Of a stretch of 64,000 nucleotides of DNA, positions 1-10,250 are shown in pieces. Every line of letters begins with the position of its first letter. Position 1 is the first letter of the stretch. Under the pieces are notes generated by a model. It saw nothing but the letters and a program-made list of their open reading frames with translations, ran no database searches and was not told the DNA's origin. The position numbers and the translations under genes are program-made. The stretch comes from Plotosus lineatus (lineage: Eukaryota; Chordata; Actinopteri; Siluriformes; Plotosidae), in the NCBI GenBank assembly GCA_024760905.1, contig CM045735.1, positions 9,442,161 to 9,506,160 of the forward strand, read 5' to 3'.

Positions 1-303
1 GTATAACCTACATGTACATTGTGTACCGTAAATGCTTATGCACATATAGTAATATAGTGGCTGCCTTTTAGGGAATGTACCGGAAGATGGCTTTGAAACA
101 ACAACACAACAATGTAAGCGCCGCGCTGCCTGTGTCGAGCCTCGGTCCTTGGAGGCGTATACAAGTATGAAAGGCTGAGATCAGAACATCGCACACACCT
201 CGGTTTCCAAACCCAAGCAATGGGATTAGTGTTTCAAATAATCTCAACTCTCAAAATTTTCAGTTAGCCCCACCCACTTCTCAAATCACTCCATGGGCCC
301 TGC
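1..303 (+). repeat. Repeat X, copy 1 (LTR-like?)
   Basis: This stretch aligns by eye with 28372-29008 once the SINE2 in that second copy is removed. Shared blocks are the CCTACATGTACAT start, GGCTGCCTT, the GGCGTATA-AAGTATGAAA block and the CACTCCATGGGCCC end. Copy 1 has about 50 extra bases near 225-270. A TATA-like box lies in the middle, which would fit a promoter-bearing LTR or a SINE-like unit. No coding capacity, primer-binding site or terminal TG..CA could be defined, so the class is unknown. The left edge may continue beyond the window. Confidence 0.5.
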
Positions 304-344
304 ATGTCACTTACTCTGTATTGCTACTACATCTTTCTACATTC

Positions 345-830
345 TACATCACTACTTCAGTTCCTGTGGCTTCAGTGCATCGCAGGTTTTTCAAAAATAG
401 TCATGGTAAAATAAAAAAATAAGAAAATCAAGGAAAAAAATCAGGGATAAGTTAAGAAAAATGCCACAAAACAAGGCCAATTATGCAAAAAAAAAAAAAA
501 AAAAAAAAAAAACCCAAACAAAAAACAAGCCAACAAACAAAAATAAAATACAACCCAAAACCCCCCAACAAAACTACTAACTTTTTTATGTGAGGTGTGC
601 ATGTGTGTGCACGTGCGTCTGTATGTGTGTATTTATATTTTATTTACATCTTATGCATTATTTTTGAATGTTTAATTGTTATTATAAGCATTTATAGTGT
701 TGAATATGTATTAAGTGATATTACATACACATGTACGTACACGTCAGTCAGGGGAAGTCGATCCTACTTCACGGAAAAACGGTGGTCACAGGCCGGTCTC
801 GGTCCCCCCATGGAACGTGAGGGATCCCTG
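345..830 (+). mobile_element. P3 family pogo/Tigger-type MITE, copy 1
   Basis: This is a non-autonomous DNA element. The left end is degraded (CACTACTTCAG...); the right end is GAGGGATCCCTG followed by TA. A poly-A tract near 487-512 and a CA-rich stretch sit in the middle, then GTGAGGTGTGCATGTG and TTATGCATTATTTTTGAATG. The same order of blocks recurs at 4917-5575, 10009-11477, 50811-51390 and 60161-60612. Ends starting CAGTGATCCCTCGCTACTTC and TA target duplications are typical of the pogo/Tigger part of the Tc1/mariner superfamily. No transposase is present. Confidence 0.6.
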
Positions 831-1205
831 TACGTCATTTGTATAAATTTAATAAGGCTCGAGGACAGCACTGTTACTCTGACTGAAAACACGACTTATT
901 TATATACCTTTTATTAGGTTAGAAAATAAATTGCAAGAGTTTATTTATTTTGAAAATGACAAATAAAGTGTTGTTACTTCTCCCTGAAATCAATTCAAGT
1001 CAGAATCGCTCTCCGCAGCTGCAGTGATTTTAGTTAATTTTAGAATACATAACCAAAATTATTTTTACAACCACAACTCAAGTTTTAGATCCGAATCGTC
1101 TGTAATATCATAAATTACAGCATCTTATGTGAATTTTATCAAAGGAAAGAATAACGTGGTGAACTGACGGATCAAAGATTCGTGTCGAATACTGTTTGGG
1201 CTATT
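831..1205. other. Low-copy AT-rich stretch
   Basis: No repeat family, ORF of note or RNA gene was recognised here. The block CTCTCCGCAGCTGCAGTGA near 1009-1029 is locally GC-richer. It lies between a P3 copy and the RTE insertion. Confidence 0.4.
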
Positions 1206-1220
1206 TATATTTTAATCAGC

Positions 1221-2229
1221 TTCTTTTCCTTTCGGCTGTTCCCTTCAGGGGTTACCACAGTGAATCATCTGCCTCCATCTCACCCTGTCCTCTGCATCTT
1301 CTACTCTTACTCCAACGACCTTCATGTCCTCCTTCACAACATCCATAAATCTTCTCTTTGGTCTTCCTCTAGGCCTTCTGCCTGGTAGTTCCAACCTCAG
1401 CATCCTACTACTAATATACTCACTATCCCTCCTCTGCACATGTCCAAACCATCTCAATCTAGCCTCTCTGACTTTGTCTCCAAAACATCTAACATGTGCT
1501 GTCCCTCTGATGTACTCATTCCTGATCCTATCCATCCTTGTTACTCCCAAAGAGAACCTCAACGTTTTCATCTCTGCTACCTCCAGCTCTGCCTCCTGTC
1601 TTTTCCTCAGCGCCACTGTTTCTAAACCATACAACATCGCTGGCCTCAACACCGTCTTGTACACTTTTTCTTTCATTCTTACCGATACTTTCCTATCACA
1701 CATCACACCGGACACTTTTCTCCAACCATTCCAACCTGCATGTACACGCTTCTTCACCTTTTTCCCCACACTCTCCATTGCTCTGGATTGTTTGAGCCTA
1801 AGTACTTAAAATCCTCCACCTTCTTTATCTCTGCTCCCTGTAACCCCACCGTTCCTTTTGAGTCCTTGTCATTCACACACATGTATTCTGTCTTACTGAG
1901 GCTAACCTTCCGCCCTCTCCTTTCCAGGGCATACCTCCACCTCTCTAGATTTTCCCGCACTTGTTCTCTGCTCTCACTGCAGATCACAAGGTCATCTGCA
2001 AACATCATAGTCCATGGGGAATCTTGTCTAACTTCGTCTGTCAGCATGTCCATCACCATAGCAAACAAGAAGGGCTCAGAGCTGACCCTTGATGCAGTCC
2101 CACCTCCACCTTGAACTCTTCTGTCACACCGACAGCAAACCTCACCACTGTCTTACATCTCTCATACATGTCCTGCACCACTCTAACATACTTCTCTGCC
2201 ACTCCAGACTTCCTCATGCAATAAAACAG
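1221..2229 (-). pseudogene. RTE-type non-LTR retrotransposon, 5'-truncated, frameshifted
   Basis: This is the C-terminal half of a LINE reverse-transcriptase ORF read on the minus strand. The RT catalytic box is MMFADDLVIC (about 1980-2010), followed by a thumb/connector (KYLGS) and a C-terminal tail ending WRQMIHCGNP, stop near 1245. The 3' UTR is only about 25 bases and ends in the pattern CCCCTGAAGGGAAC...GAAAGG, as expected of RTE elements. A perfect 15-bp duplication TATATTTTAATCAGC flanks it (1206-1220 and 2230-2244), so this is a real 5'-truncated insertion. A lost base near 2073 and a second frameshift near 1775-1790 break the frame. Clade naming (RTE/Expander-like) is from family knowledge and was not tested. 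Confidence 0.85.
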
Positions 2230-2333
2230 TATATTTTAATCAGCAAAGGATACAAATACAAGTACAGTCACATGCACTGTTTCCCCATAATCCAGATTAA
2301 GGCTTCACCAACAAGAGTGATTGTATATGTTTA

Positions 2334-2360
2334 AAAAATAAATAAATAAATAAATAAAAC
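2334..2360. repeat. (AAAT)n microsatellite
   Basis: A short run of AAAT units lies downstream of the RTE target duplication. Confidence 0.9.
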
Positions 2361-2398
2361 AAAAATGATATATACTGTGTTATTATTTTGCTTAAAGA

Positions 2399-2590
2399 CA
2401 GCATGGCAGTGTAGTGGTTAACATGGATTCCTCACAGGAAGAAGGGCCTCAGTTTCAAGTCCCTGCGCTGGCGTAAGTTTCTCCCGGGCACTCCGGTTTC
2501 CTCCGACAGTAAAAAGACAGCCATATCAAGCTAATTGGCTGTTTCAAATCGCCCCTCGGTGTGGATTAAATAGTTCAGCAGATGTGTATC
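2399..2590 (+). mobile_element. SINE1, 3'-truncated
   Basis: The tRNA-like head GGCAGTGTAGTGGTTAACATG is followed by a degraded box B (GTTTCAAGTCC) and the SINE1 body (CTCCGGTTTCCTCCGACAGT, AATTGGCTGTTTCAAATC). It stops before the shared tail. Confidence 0.7.
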
Positions 2591-2635
2591 TGATTTTAAT
2601 CGATTACTTTATATAAATAAGTTACTATAACTTTG

Positions 2636-2912
2636 GCAGTGGTGGCCTGGTGGTAAAGGTGCTGGATCACTGACCCTAAGGTTGAGGGTTCAAGCCCCAC
2701 TCTCAATGGGTTGTCACCGTCTTTGCTGACCTTCAACCATTGCTGACCTTCAACAAGAGTTGCTACATAGCCGTCAGTGTGTTTCTGGTTTGTGATGGCC
2801 TGGGGAGCAGTCCAAGGTGTACTCTGTCCTCAACCAGTGTCGGCTGACATGGGCACCACCCTCCCGTAATCTTAATTAGGATTAAACAATTCAGAAAATT
2901 AATGAATGAATT
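2636..2912 (+). mobile_element. SINE2
   Basis: The head GGCAGTGGTGGCCTGGTGG carries a box B GGTTCAAGCCC. The internal C-tract and ACTGGGTTATC block are lost. The tail is TTAATTAGGATTAAACAATTC then GAATGA. It is moderately diverged. Confidence 0.8.
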
Positions 2913-4157
2913 TTGATAATTCTGGTAAACGTTTTATATTGTGCATGTTTCTGAGCAAATACATAAAAAAAAAAAAGAAACACATGAGTCAAGTCACTTA
3001 AGTCGCAGATTCGTTTAATTTTCAGAGTTGCTTTGTTCTTTATTAGGGTCATGGTGAAGCAGGAGCCCATCCCAGCCGACTATGAAGGAAGGCAGGCTTA
3101 TATCCCGAACCGGTCGCCATCTGATTGCACGGCAATTGCCGGATTCCGGGTTTTGTAAACAAAGAGTGAAAACCAAAGCTTTTGGGGTAAATTCAACATT
3201 TAAAAAAATGATTAACAAGCAGAGTATTTTTTTTCTGATAGCCAGACATCACTGATTCACCAGTCTGTCTTTGCTTCTTTCATTATTCAACCCTTTATTC
3301 ATCCGTCTACCGATGTTTGTCCATTTCATTATTTGTCTGTAAAGCCTTCTACACTCTGCATTATTTCACGAATAACGATAAATCCCAGCGTTCGACCCGA
3401 CTCTAATAAACCTGAGCAGAACAGGCAAACACTGACTGTTTAATGTTGCGTGCGACGGTATGTACGCTGTACGTCTCTGTTGGTTTGTAGACGTATTAGT
3501 TAAATGAGTTTCCACCAATCAGGTTAAATTTACAATTACGTATCTGAATAATTGCAGAAAAAACAAACAAACAAACAAAAAAAACAGGAAAATTTCCGTG
3601 TTGAATAATAGCAGAGAAATGAGAAGCTCATCTGGTAAACGTTTCAGCACATTAAGCTCTTCAGTGACGCGTGGAAGTGTGGCGTATGTGAGGCCAATTA
3701 CAGGAAGTCACATCATATAAAGCAGCTTCGATTGTGTACCAAAGCTCAAGATATCAAAAAGAGAGGGAAGGTAAAACCTATCTGATAAAATTGCACCGCC
3801 AAAGGTCTTTAAGAAAGCCATTTCTGCTTTTCCTATTTCCTTTGACAAAATATAGAACAAAATTTGTTTTCTGAATATACTTGTTCAAAAAAGGGCAATC
3901 GTCAGTCGTTTACTACATTTATTTACCACCTTTTGTCTGGCTACAGCAAAAAAAAAAAAAAAAAAAAAAAATCGCTATATGCGAAATTTCTTACCCACAT
4001 TGATAAGCCTTGGATTTACTTTACGTGTTTTTATCTTATAAGTCTTTTATTTTGTATTGCCTCTATAATACCAGATCAATAACAGGCTTTTTTTCCCCCA
4101 CATGAATGTGGTGAGTTTCTGACACACACACACACACACGAGATTAGAGGGAATAAA
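2913..4157. other. Mostly low-copy region with a SINE tail relic
   Basis: Positions about 3040-3105 look like a minus-strand SINE tail relic (ATTAGGGTCATGG...CCCATCCCAGCCGACT). The rest shows no coding signal. A TATA-like CATCATATAAAGCAG at about 3712-3726 follows an ETS-like GGAAGT and could be a core promoter, but nothing downstream supports a gene. A poly-A run sits at about 3948-3971 and (CA)n at about 4122-4139. Confidence 0.4.
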
Positions 4158-4170
4158 TCCTCAATCAACA

Positions 4171-4516
4171 CTCATTCATTTTCTGAACCGCTTAATCCTA
4201 ATTAGGGTCGCAGGGAGGTTGACGCGCCCATCTCAGCCGACTCTGGGCGAGGGCAGAGTACACCCTGGCCAGCTCGCCAGGCCATCGCAGGGTGGAAACA
4301 TGCTGACGGCTATGCAGCTTCTCTTGTCGAAAGTCAACAACGGTTCTTTTACATGAACCTCACACCATAGACAGTGAGAGACATGGCTGGCTTTTGATAG
4401 CCCGGTTACCTGAAACTTGGGGGGGGGGGGGGGGGGACAACCCGTGGAGAAAGGGGCTTGAACCCCCGACCTTAGGATCAGTGATCCAGCACCTTTACCA
4501 CCAGGCTACCACTGCC
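4171..4516 (-). mobile_element. Full-length SINE2 with 13-bp target duplication
   Basis: This is a complete minus-strand SINE2. The 5' head lies at about 4516 and the GAATGAG-type 3' tail at 4171. TCCTCAATCAACA is repeated exactly at 4158-4170 and 4517-4529. The internal C-tract has expanded to about 18 residues (G on this strand, 4419-4436). Box B reads GGTTCAAGCCC on the minus strand. Confidence 0.93.
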
Positions 4517-4529
4517 TCCTCAATCAACA

Positions 4530-4916
4530 ATTTACAATTAAACTGCAGAGTTTGTATAGACTAGTTAATGAAAATCTGAAGGGGAAGCAGAGTGTAAAGC
4601 AGAATGCGGTCAGAAAATAACTCAAACTAGATATAAATGTTTTAGTCTAAAATGCCAAATGAGATGAAACCAAATCTACAGTCAACTACAGAAAACTTCT
4701 AAAAAAGGTCATTTTAACCTCCTGAGATACCAAAATTAATGCTGCACAGTTCATCTGCACACTGTTTCTCTCCCCGATTGAACCTTTGATCAATATCTTT
4801 GGACAAAAAGTTTGGCAAACGAGTCAGACCGAGTGGTTCACATATGAAGTACAGTATTGTTGTGGAAAATAAATATGTCCACATAAGAAGACAGTGGGGT
4901 CTCAAGAGGACATATA
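4530..4916. other. Low-copy stretch
   Basis: No repeat or coding feature was recognised. The short opposed ORFs here are of chance length. Confidence 0.35.
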
Positions 4917-5575
4917 GTGAGCCCTTGCTACTTTGTGCTTCAGTTTCTACGGCTTCAGTGGATCACAGGTTTTTCAAAAATATTCATTGAAAAATAAAAA
5001 ATAATGAAATTCAGGAAAAATAGGGGGGAAAGTTAAGAAAAATGCCGCAAAACAAGGCCAATAATGCAAAAAAAAAAAAAAAAATCTCCACAAACAAACA
5101 AAAACAAAGATGAGATTTCCTTTCAGCTTTTTCCCTTTTTCAGGGGTCGCCACAGCGAATGATTCGAATGTTTGATTTGGCATAGGTTTTTTTACGTCGA
5201 ATGCCCTTCCTGACACAACCCTTTACCAAGGGACAGAAACACGCTGACGGCTTTGCAGCTACTGTTTTTGAAAGTCAGCAATGGTTCTTTTACATGAACC
5301 TCTCACCATAGACAGTGAGAGACATGGCCGGCCTTTGATAACCCAGTGAGCTGCACTGGGGGGGGGGGGCAGTGACAATCTTGTGGAGAGTGGGACTCGA
5401 ACCCCCAACCTTAGGATCAGCGATCCAGTGCCCTATACCACTAGACCCCAATTGCCCCATCAAACAAACAAAAACAAAAAACAACCCCAAACCCCCCAAC
5501 AAAACTACTTACATTTTTATGTGAGGGGCGGATCTGAGTGTGTGCACGTGCATCTGTATGGGTGTATTTATATAC
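4917..5575 (+). mobile_element. P3 MITE, copy 2, interrupted by SINE2-RTE
   Basis: The left end is TAGTGAGCCCTTGCTAC, followed by the P3 blocks (GTGCTTCAGTTTC, AATGCCGCAAAACAAGGCC, poly-A). The SINE at 5109-5460 splits it. P3 resumes at CAAACAAACAAAAACAAA...ACTACTTACATTTTTATGTGAGG and is cut at about 5575, where a SINE1 body begins. Confidence 0.75.
5109..5460 (-). mobile_element. SINE2 carrying an RTE-type 3' tail
   Basis: The head and body match SINE2: box B GGTTCGAGTCCC on the minus strand, the C-tract, CTCTCACTGTCTATGG and AACCATTGCTGAC. The 3' third is different. Instead of the CCTAATTAGGATTAAGC tail it ends GCGACCCCTGAAAAAGGG..GCTGAAAGGAAATC, resembling the 3' end of the RTE LINE at 1221-2229. 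A perfect 18-bp duplication CAAACAAACAAAAACAAA (5091-5108 and 5461-5478) marks insertion of the whole chimera as one unit. A second copy with the same join is at 59890-60135. Confidence 0.9.
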
Positions 5576-5587
5576 AGCATAAAAAAG

Positions 5588-5863
5588 GTCCTGGGTTTAA
5601 GTTCCAGGCTAAGTGGGGGCATTTGTGTGTGGAACTGCATGTTGTCCCATGTGCTTGCACAGGTTTCTGATGACAAGCGCAATAAGCTACTGTAATTGGC
5701 TGTTCCAAATTGTGCACACATGAGTGGATTGTTGTGTGCTGCCCCGTTATGGTCTGGCGAGAAGTTCAGGGTGTACCCCGCCTTCTCCCAAAGACATGGC
5801 CCGGCCTCCCCTTGGCTCTAATAGGATTAAACAGTTGAATAAAATCAATGAATAAATGAATGG
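5588..5863 (+). mobile_element. SINE1, 5'-truncated
   Basis: It begins inside the head (AAGGTCCTGGGTTTAAGTTCC), continues through AATTGGCTGTTCCAAATTG and ends in a TAATAGGATTAAACAGTTG tail with AATGAATGG. Confidence 0.75.
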
Positions 5864-6360
5864 ATGCTTTGATGGATCATTGACATTCACTCTGTTTTGT
5901 TATTCGAAATCCTATCCATTCCTGAACTAGTTCCTCCTGTAGTTGACTTTGTCGTCAGCTAAATTATAAAAATAATTAAAACTTTATAATGAGTCAGACT
6001 GAATTCTTTCATGATCGGCACCACATGCGAAGTGCTATATTTAATTATGCATAAGGAAGCACGGAAGCAAATGCTTATGACCTGACGTGTACGGCGTTGT
6101 AGTACGGTGAGGGGAATGTGTGTCTACCAGTGCAGCTCGCTCCCATGTACCGATATAATAAATAATAAACAAATAAACCAGCAGGATGTACACTAAACTT
6201 TATTAAGCTATTTTATATGGCTCATTTGTATACTCAAATCTGATTGGTTGATTATGGTGTAAAGCAGTATTTTTTTTATTTTTATTTTTTATAAAAACAC
6301 TTTGGCTACATGCAACAGACTGCCGCTGCTGTCGAGCACCTCCCATTTTACTCAACTAAT
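5864..6360. other. Low-copy AT-rich stretch
   Basis: Nothing was recognised. It contains an A/T homopolymer region near 6270-6295. Confidence 0.35.
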
Positions 6361-6662
6361 AGTGGGGCCGGTGGTGTAGTGGTTCGGGTGCTGGGCTCAT
6401 GATCAGGAGGTTGTGTGTTCAAATCCCAGTTAGACCCCCACTGTGCTAAGACCCCTGGGCAAAGTCTCAACCTCAAGTGTGCCTCTGTTCACCAAGCAGT
6501 ATAAATGGGTTCCAGTAAAAATATACTGGGAAGGTAACCGGTGATGGACTAGCGTCTCATCCAGGAGGAATTCAACTCCTGGTAGCTTCACGCTACGGAA
6601 ACCGGAAATAAGCACCAGCTTGATGGGCTACTAGGCTCGGCTGTAAAAAGCCCAACAGACTA
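6361..6662 (+). mobile_element. SINE4 (another tRNA-derived SINE)
   Basis: The head GGTGGTGTAGTGGTTCGGGTG carries a box B GTTCAAATCCC. The body differs from SINE1/2 (CTGGGCAAAGTCTCAACC, GGTAACCGGTGATGGACTAG) and the tail is ACGGAAACCGGAAATAAGC...CTACCTTACTTA. The same tail recurs at 54378-54458. Confidence 0.75.
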
Positions 6663-7868
6663 CCTTACTTAATCAACTAAATCAAATTTAAATTAATATT
6701 AAGTAATAAGTAGCTGTGTAATAAAGGGAATAATGAATGTGTGAGCGAGATGGTCAGTATTATGAAATAAAACCTCTGATGGTGATGCAAGATGATCCTC
6801 CTACTTCCTGAGCTCCCTGTCTGGGTTTATTTCCGAGTAACAACCAACTTGTTCGTACAGGAGACTTCATACATTATTTTCTCAAATTTAGAAAATTGCA
6901 ACAGAACTGATTTAACAGGGTTTTTAATTTTTATTTATTTTTATTTACAGTTTAAAATCAACAATGGTTTCCAACCCTGCTCTTGGTCAATCATCTTGTT
7001 CTTCACACTTCAGTTTTATTTTCTTATTTATCACACCCAAGTCACATAATAAGGGTTAATAATCTATTTAGCTCAATCAGATGCATTGGGAACAGGGCAA
7101 CACTGAACTCTCCCAGGCAATGAGTTCCTCCAGGACCAGAGACCGAAGGATGGGAACCTCGGACATAAAGCAAACCAGGACTTTCTAATGTAAAGAAATG
7201 CACTATTCTGTGATGATCAAACCGATTGCTTGATCTGGGTCCAATCGAGCATTCTGAAGGCAACATATCCCAAAAACAAGTAGAAAACAACAGACAGCCG
7301 CTGTAACTGTGGGCAGAGCACCACCAGGGTAAAAAACAAAGCAAACAGACAAACAGTACAGTATTCGGAATAATAATCACCTGTTTCAGTGGCAACGACC
7401 ACCCTTTGGACTCAATATGGTGCGTTAACAGAATTCCAAATAGAAATGTTGCTCGTGAAATTAACTCCAGACCTTTTATTTACTTACTTCTAAATAAAGG
7501 AGGGATTAACAAACCCCTAACCGAGGAATATCTCAGTGGTTATATGTCCAATTATAAGACATGCTGCAATTTCTCATCTCTTCCCCTTATGATGATGATG
7601 ATGTGAATGCAGTGGGATAAATTAACACTGAATTATTACCTCCATCAAGGGGAAGGTTAGGAGATTGATTGTGTGTCTGTATGTGTCTATTATTACGATA
7701 ACTCAAAAACTAATGGACGGGTTTCCACAATTTTTTAATTAAATGTGTGTCTTAAGCCAACAAATAACGAAAAAAATGTATCGCGTGACGTGGATCAGCA
7801 TCCAGATCCAACAGAATTTAAAAAAAAAAGTATAAAATATAGATTTTGAGTTACATTATAGGTGGTAC
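6663..7868. other. Low-copy region with one unexplained minus-strand ORF
   Basis: The minus strand at 7042-7395 is open for 117 codons and includes a hydrophobic stretch (FVCLLCFLPWWC). No family was recognised and chance is the simplest reading. The sequence at 7620-7830 (CTCCATCAAGGGGAAGG, AACTCAAAAACTAATGGACG) looks like a diffuse interspersed repeat but was not matched inside the window. Confidence 0.35.
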
Positions 7869-8219
7869 AGTGTAGGTGGCCTGTTGGTAAAGGTGCTGGG
7901 TGACCGATCCCAAGGTTGGGGGTTCAAGCCCAACTCTCAACGGGTTGTCACCCCCCTCCCCCCAGCCTTATGCAGCTCACTGGGTTATCATAGGCTGGCC
8001 ATGTTTCTCACTGTCTATGGTGAGAGGTTGAAGTAAAAGAACCATTGCTGACTTTCCTCAATAGTTGCTGAATAGCCGTCAACATGTTTCTGCCCTGCAA
8101 TGGCCTGGCGAGCTGTCCAGGGTGTACTCTGCCCTCTCCTAGAGTTGGCTGAGATGGGTGCTAGCCTCCCTGCAACCCTAATTACGAGTAAGCGGTTCAG
8201 AAAAATTAATGAATGAGCT
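7869..8219 (+). mobile_element. SINE2
   Basis: This copy is near full length. The head is GTAGGTGGCCTGTTGGTAAAG, box B is GGTTCAAGCCC, a split C-tract follows, and the tail ACCCTAATTACGAGTAAGCGG ends AATTAATGAATGAG. Confidence 0.85.
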
Positions 8220-8271
8220 ATACTGGTAGAGGTCTGCACTCCCGTGTCTTTCATGTGTTATGATGCCAATA

Positions 8272-9067
8272 CAGTGATACCTCACTTTACGAAAGTCTCA
8301 CCAAACGAAAAATGCTGGTTACGAAACCCATTTTCCTAAAATTTTTGTCTCTGGATACGAAACAAAATTCAAACGCGCCATTCAAACAATGCACAAGCTG
8401 CTCTCCCATCAATGATGTTCAAACATCCAGCCCTGCTGGCCTCCCATTGGCTAGGAGGGATGACACAGCTACCTCGACTTTGCCTATCTCCCAACATCCT
8501 GGACCGCTGGCCTCCCATTGGCTAGGAGGGATGATGCAGCTCCCTCTTATTGGCTATCTCCCAACATCCCACCCCGCTGGCCTCCCATTGGCTAGGAGGG
8601 ATGACGCAGCTCCCTCCCATTGGCTATTATGGAGCTGCAGCTACAATGATGCTTTTCGTGTAAAGGACAGCGTTACTGTTGTTTCATGCTTTATTTCTTG
8701 ACTCAGGCTTTTAACTTTCCATAAACATTTGTAAGATTATAACTCCGCAAAGAAGACATGGTCAACACATGCACGCACACACACACACATGCACGCATGT
8801 GATTTCCAGTGCGAGTGAGAAGAAGAAACGGGCTTGAGTGATATCGCAAAGGAATATGGCCAAACCCGTCTACCATCGGTACGATATTGAATCAGAAGGA
8901 GGTCTTAAAAGGTATGCTTTTATAATTTTAAAAGGTTTATGGGGTAATATTGGGAGCCTTGGAATGAATAACGCGTTTTATATGTAAAATGCGGTTCAAT
9001 TTAAGAGAAATGCAGGTTATGAAAAAGGCGTTAGAACGGATTAATTTCGTAAAGTGAGGTACCACTG
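8272..9067 (+). mobile_element. P1 pogo/Tigger-like element, copy 1
   Basis: TA flanks (8270-8271, 9068-9069) bracket matching terminal inverted repeats. The left end is CAGTGATACCTCACTTTACG; the right end is CGTAAAGTGAGGTACCACTG. At about 800 bp it is non-autonomous. It holds a tandem CCATTGG-containing block, then a (CA)n-expanded start region and a relic of the N-terminal transposase helix-turn-helix (GATATCGCAAAGGAATATGG at 8841-8860). A one-base deletion in GGCCAAACCCGTC, shared with copies 2 and 5, breaks the frame. Confidence 0.88.
8430..8640 (+). repeat. Tandem ~65-70 bp units with inverted CCAAT boxes
   Basis: Three diverged units within P1 repeat GCTGGCCTCCCATTGGCTAG then GAGGGATGA.GCAGCTCCCTC. 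CATTGG or TATTGG (CCAAT on the other strand) occurs five times in 200 bp. CCAAT is the known NF-Y binding core; activity is not shown. Confidence 0.8.
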
Positions 9068-10008
9068 TACTGGCAAAATGTTTACTTCCTTTTCACATTT
9101 TCATAATATATTACTGAAGAAATAAAGTAGTGTTCGTGCGTTAGAGAAATAAAGGAGATTTAAGACGAAATTTGACACTGTGAATGGCACTTAAAAAGGT
9201 ATCCACATGCTCATAAATATTTATATAAAATATAGGCTGTAATGAAGTGACTATAAATTACGTTTATAAAAAGAGCTGTGCGAGAGATAACAGTCGGGTG
9301 TGAGTGGTGTAAGTATCGGCACATAAAGCTCATTAAACTCAAGCCTGTGGAGAGGAACCAGGACCTGGAAGAATCCCTGTTTAAACTCCAGGACTGGTTG
9401 GTGAGCTGTGAACTGTAAATGTATTTTTTTTTTTTTTTAAACAGGATTATACATACGATCAGTCTGGTGGTTTGGGTTTTTTTTTCCTTTGGTGAAGGCA
9501 CTTAACTCCGAGTGTCTCAGCTAGAGCTGCGCCAGTGCTCCTAGTCATAGTACTTCATGGAAGCGCAGAATTCTCCTCGTACTAAAACAAATAGCTGGAT
9601 TTATCTCTTGAAAATTTGCTATAATGTAGGTTTTTAATGTCTTATTGTTCCATTAACCCTTCTTATCAACTCGAGCAGCTGCTCCCTCAGCAGTACTAAC
9701 AACAAGTAAGCAGGGAGGTTGATTTATTTATTTATTAGGTTGATTATTTATTTATTTGTTATTAATTCTTATGATAATTATCAGCTGGCTGATTTATATT
9801 AAATGTAAGGTTAACAACATTACATAGAAGGAAAGACCATGTGTTATAAAACTTGTGAGCAGCCATATACAGGCGACACATTACATTTACAGCTTGACTG
9901 TTATGAGGCTGTACTTACTGGTACTAACAAAAGTAAATCAACTTGAAACCGAAACTCAAAATCTATTAGTGTTCATAAAATCAGATTAGACTTGTTGACT
10001 ACCTACTC
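9068..10008. other. Low-copy region
   Basis: No repeats beyond poly-T (9423-9438) and (TTTA)n near 9722-9755 were recognised. ORFs are short and AT-driven. Confidence 0.35.
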
Positions 10009-10250
10009 ACTTTCCGCGGTTAATGGGGACCGAGACCCTCCCTCGATCGCCGATTTCCGCGAAATAGGATCCCTACAAAGGGGTCCCCTGACTGACGCAT
10101 ACGTACATGTATGTGTACATAATATCAATACATATTCAGCGGTATAAATGCTTATGCATTATTTTTGAATGTTTAATTGTCATTATAAGATGTAAACAAA
10201 ATATAAATACGAACACACATACAGACACGTACCTCAAAAAAATGTAAGTA

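Noticed and set aside
1324..1809. 161-codon plus-strand ORF
   Set aside because: It is the antisense shadow of the RTE reverse-transcriptase frame on the minus strand.
2655..2705. tRNA-like head with A and B boxes, possible tRNA gene
   Set aside because: It is followed by a SINE body and tail and recurs at about twenty loci; no clover-leaf acceptor stem closes. The same holds for all SINE heads here.
3705..3730. TATA-box promoter of a gene
   Set aside because: Only a single TATAAA with no downstream ORF, exon signal or repeat identity; noted in the region description only.
4974..5216. 80-codon minus ORF
   Set aside because: It spans a P3 element, a poly-A tract and the SINE2 tail; composition follows the repeats.
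8430..8640. CRISPR-like regularly spaced repeats
   Set aside because: Unit and spacer are both repeated, the context is a eukaryotic transposon and no cas genes exist.
8312..8701. 129-codon ORF with repeated LPLARRDD-type units
   Set aside because: The amino-acid repeats reflect the P1 tandem CCAAT units; the frame crosses non-coding P1 sequence and differs between copies.
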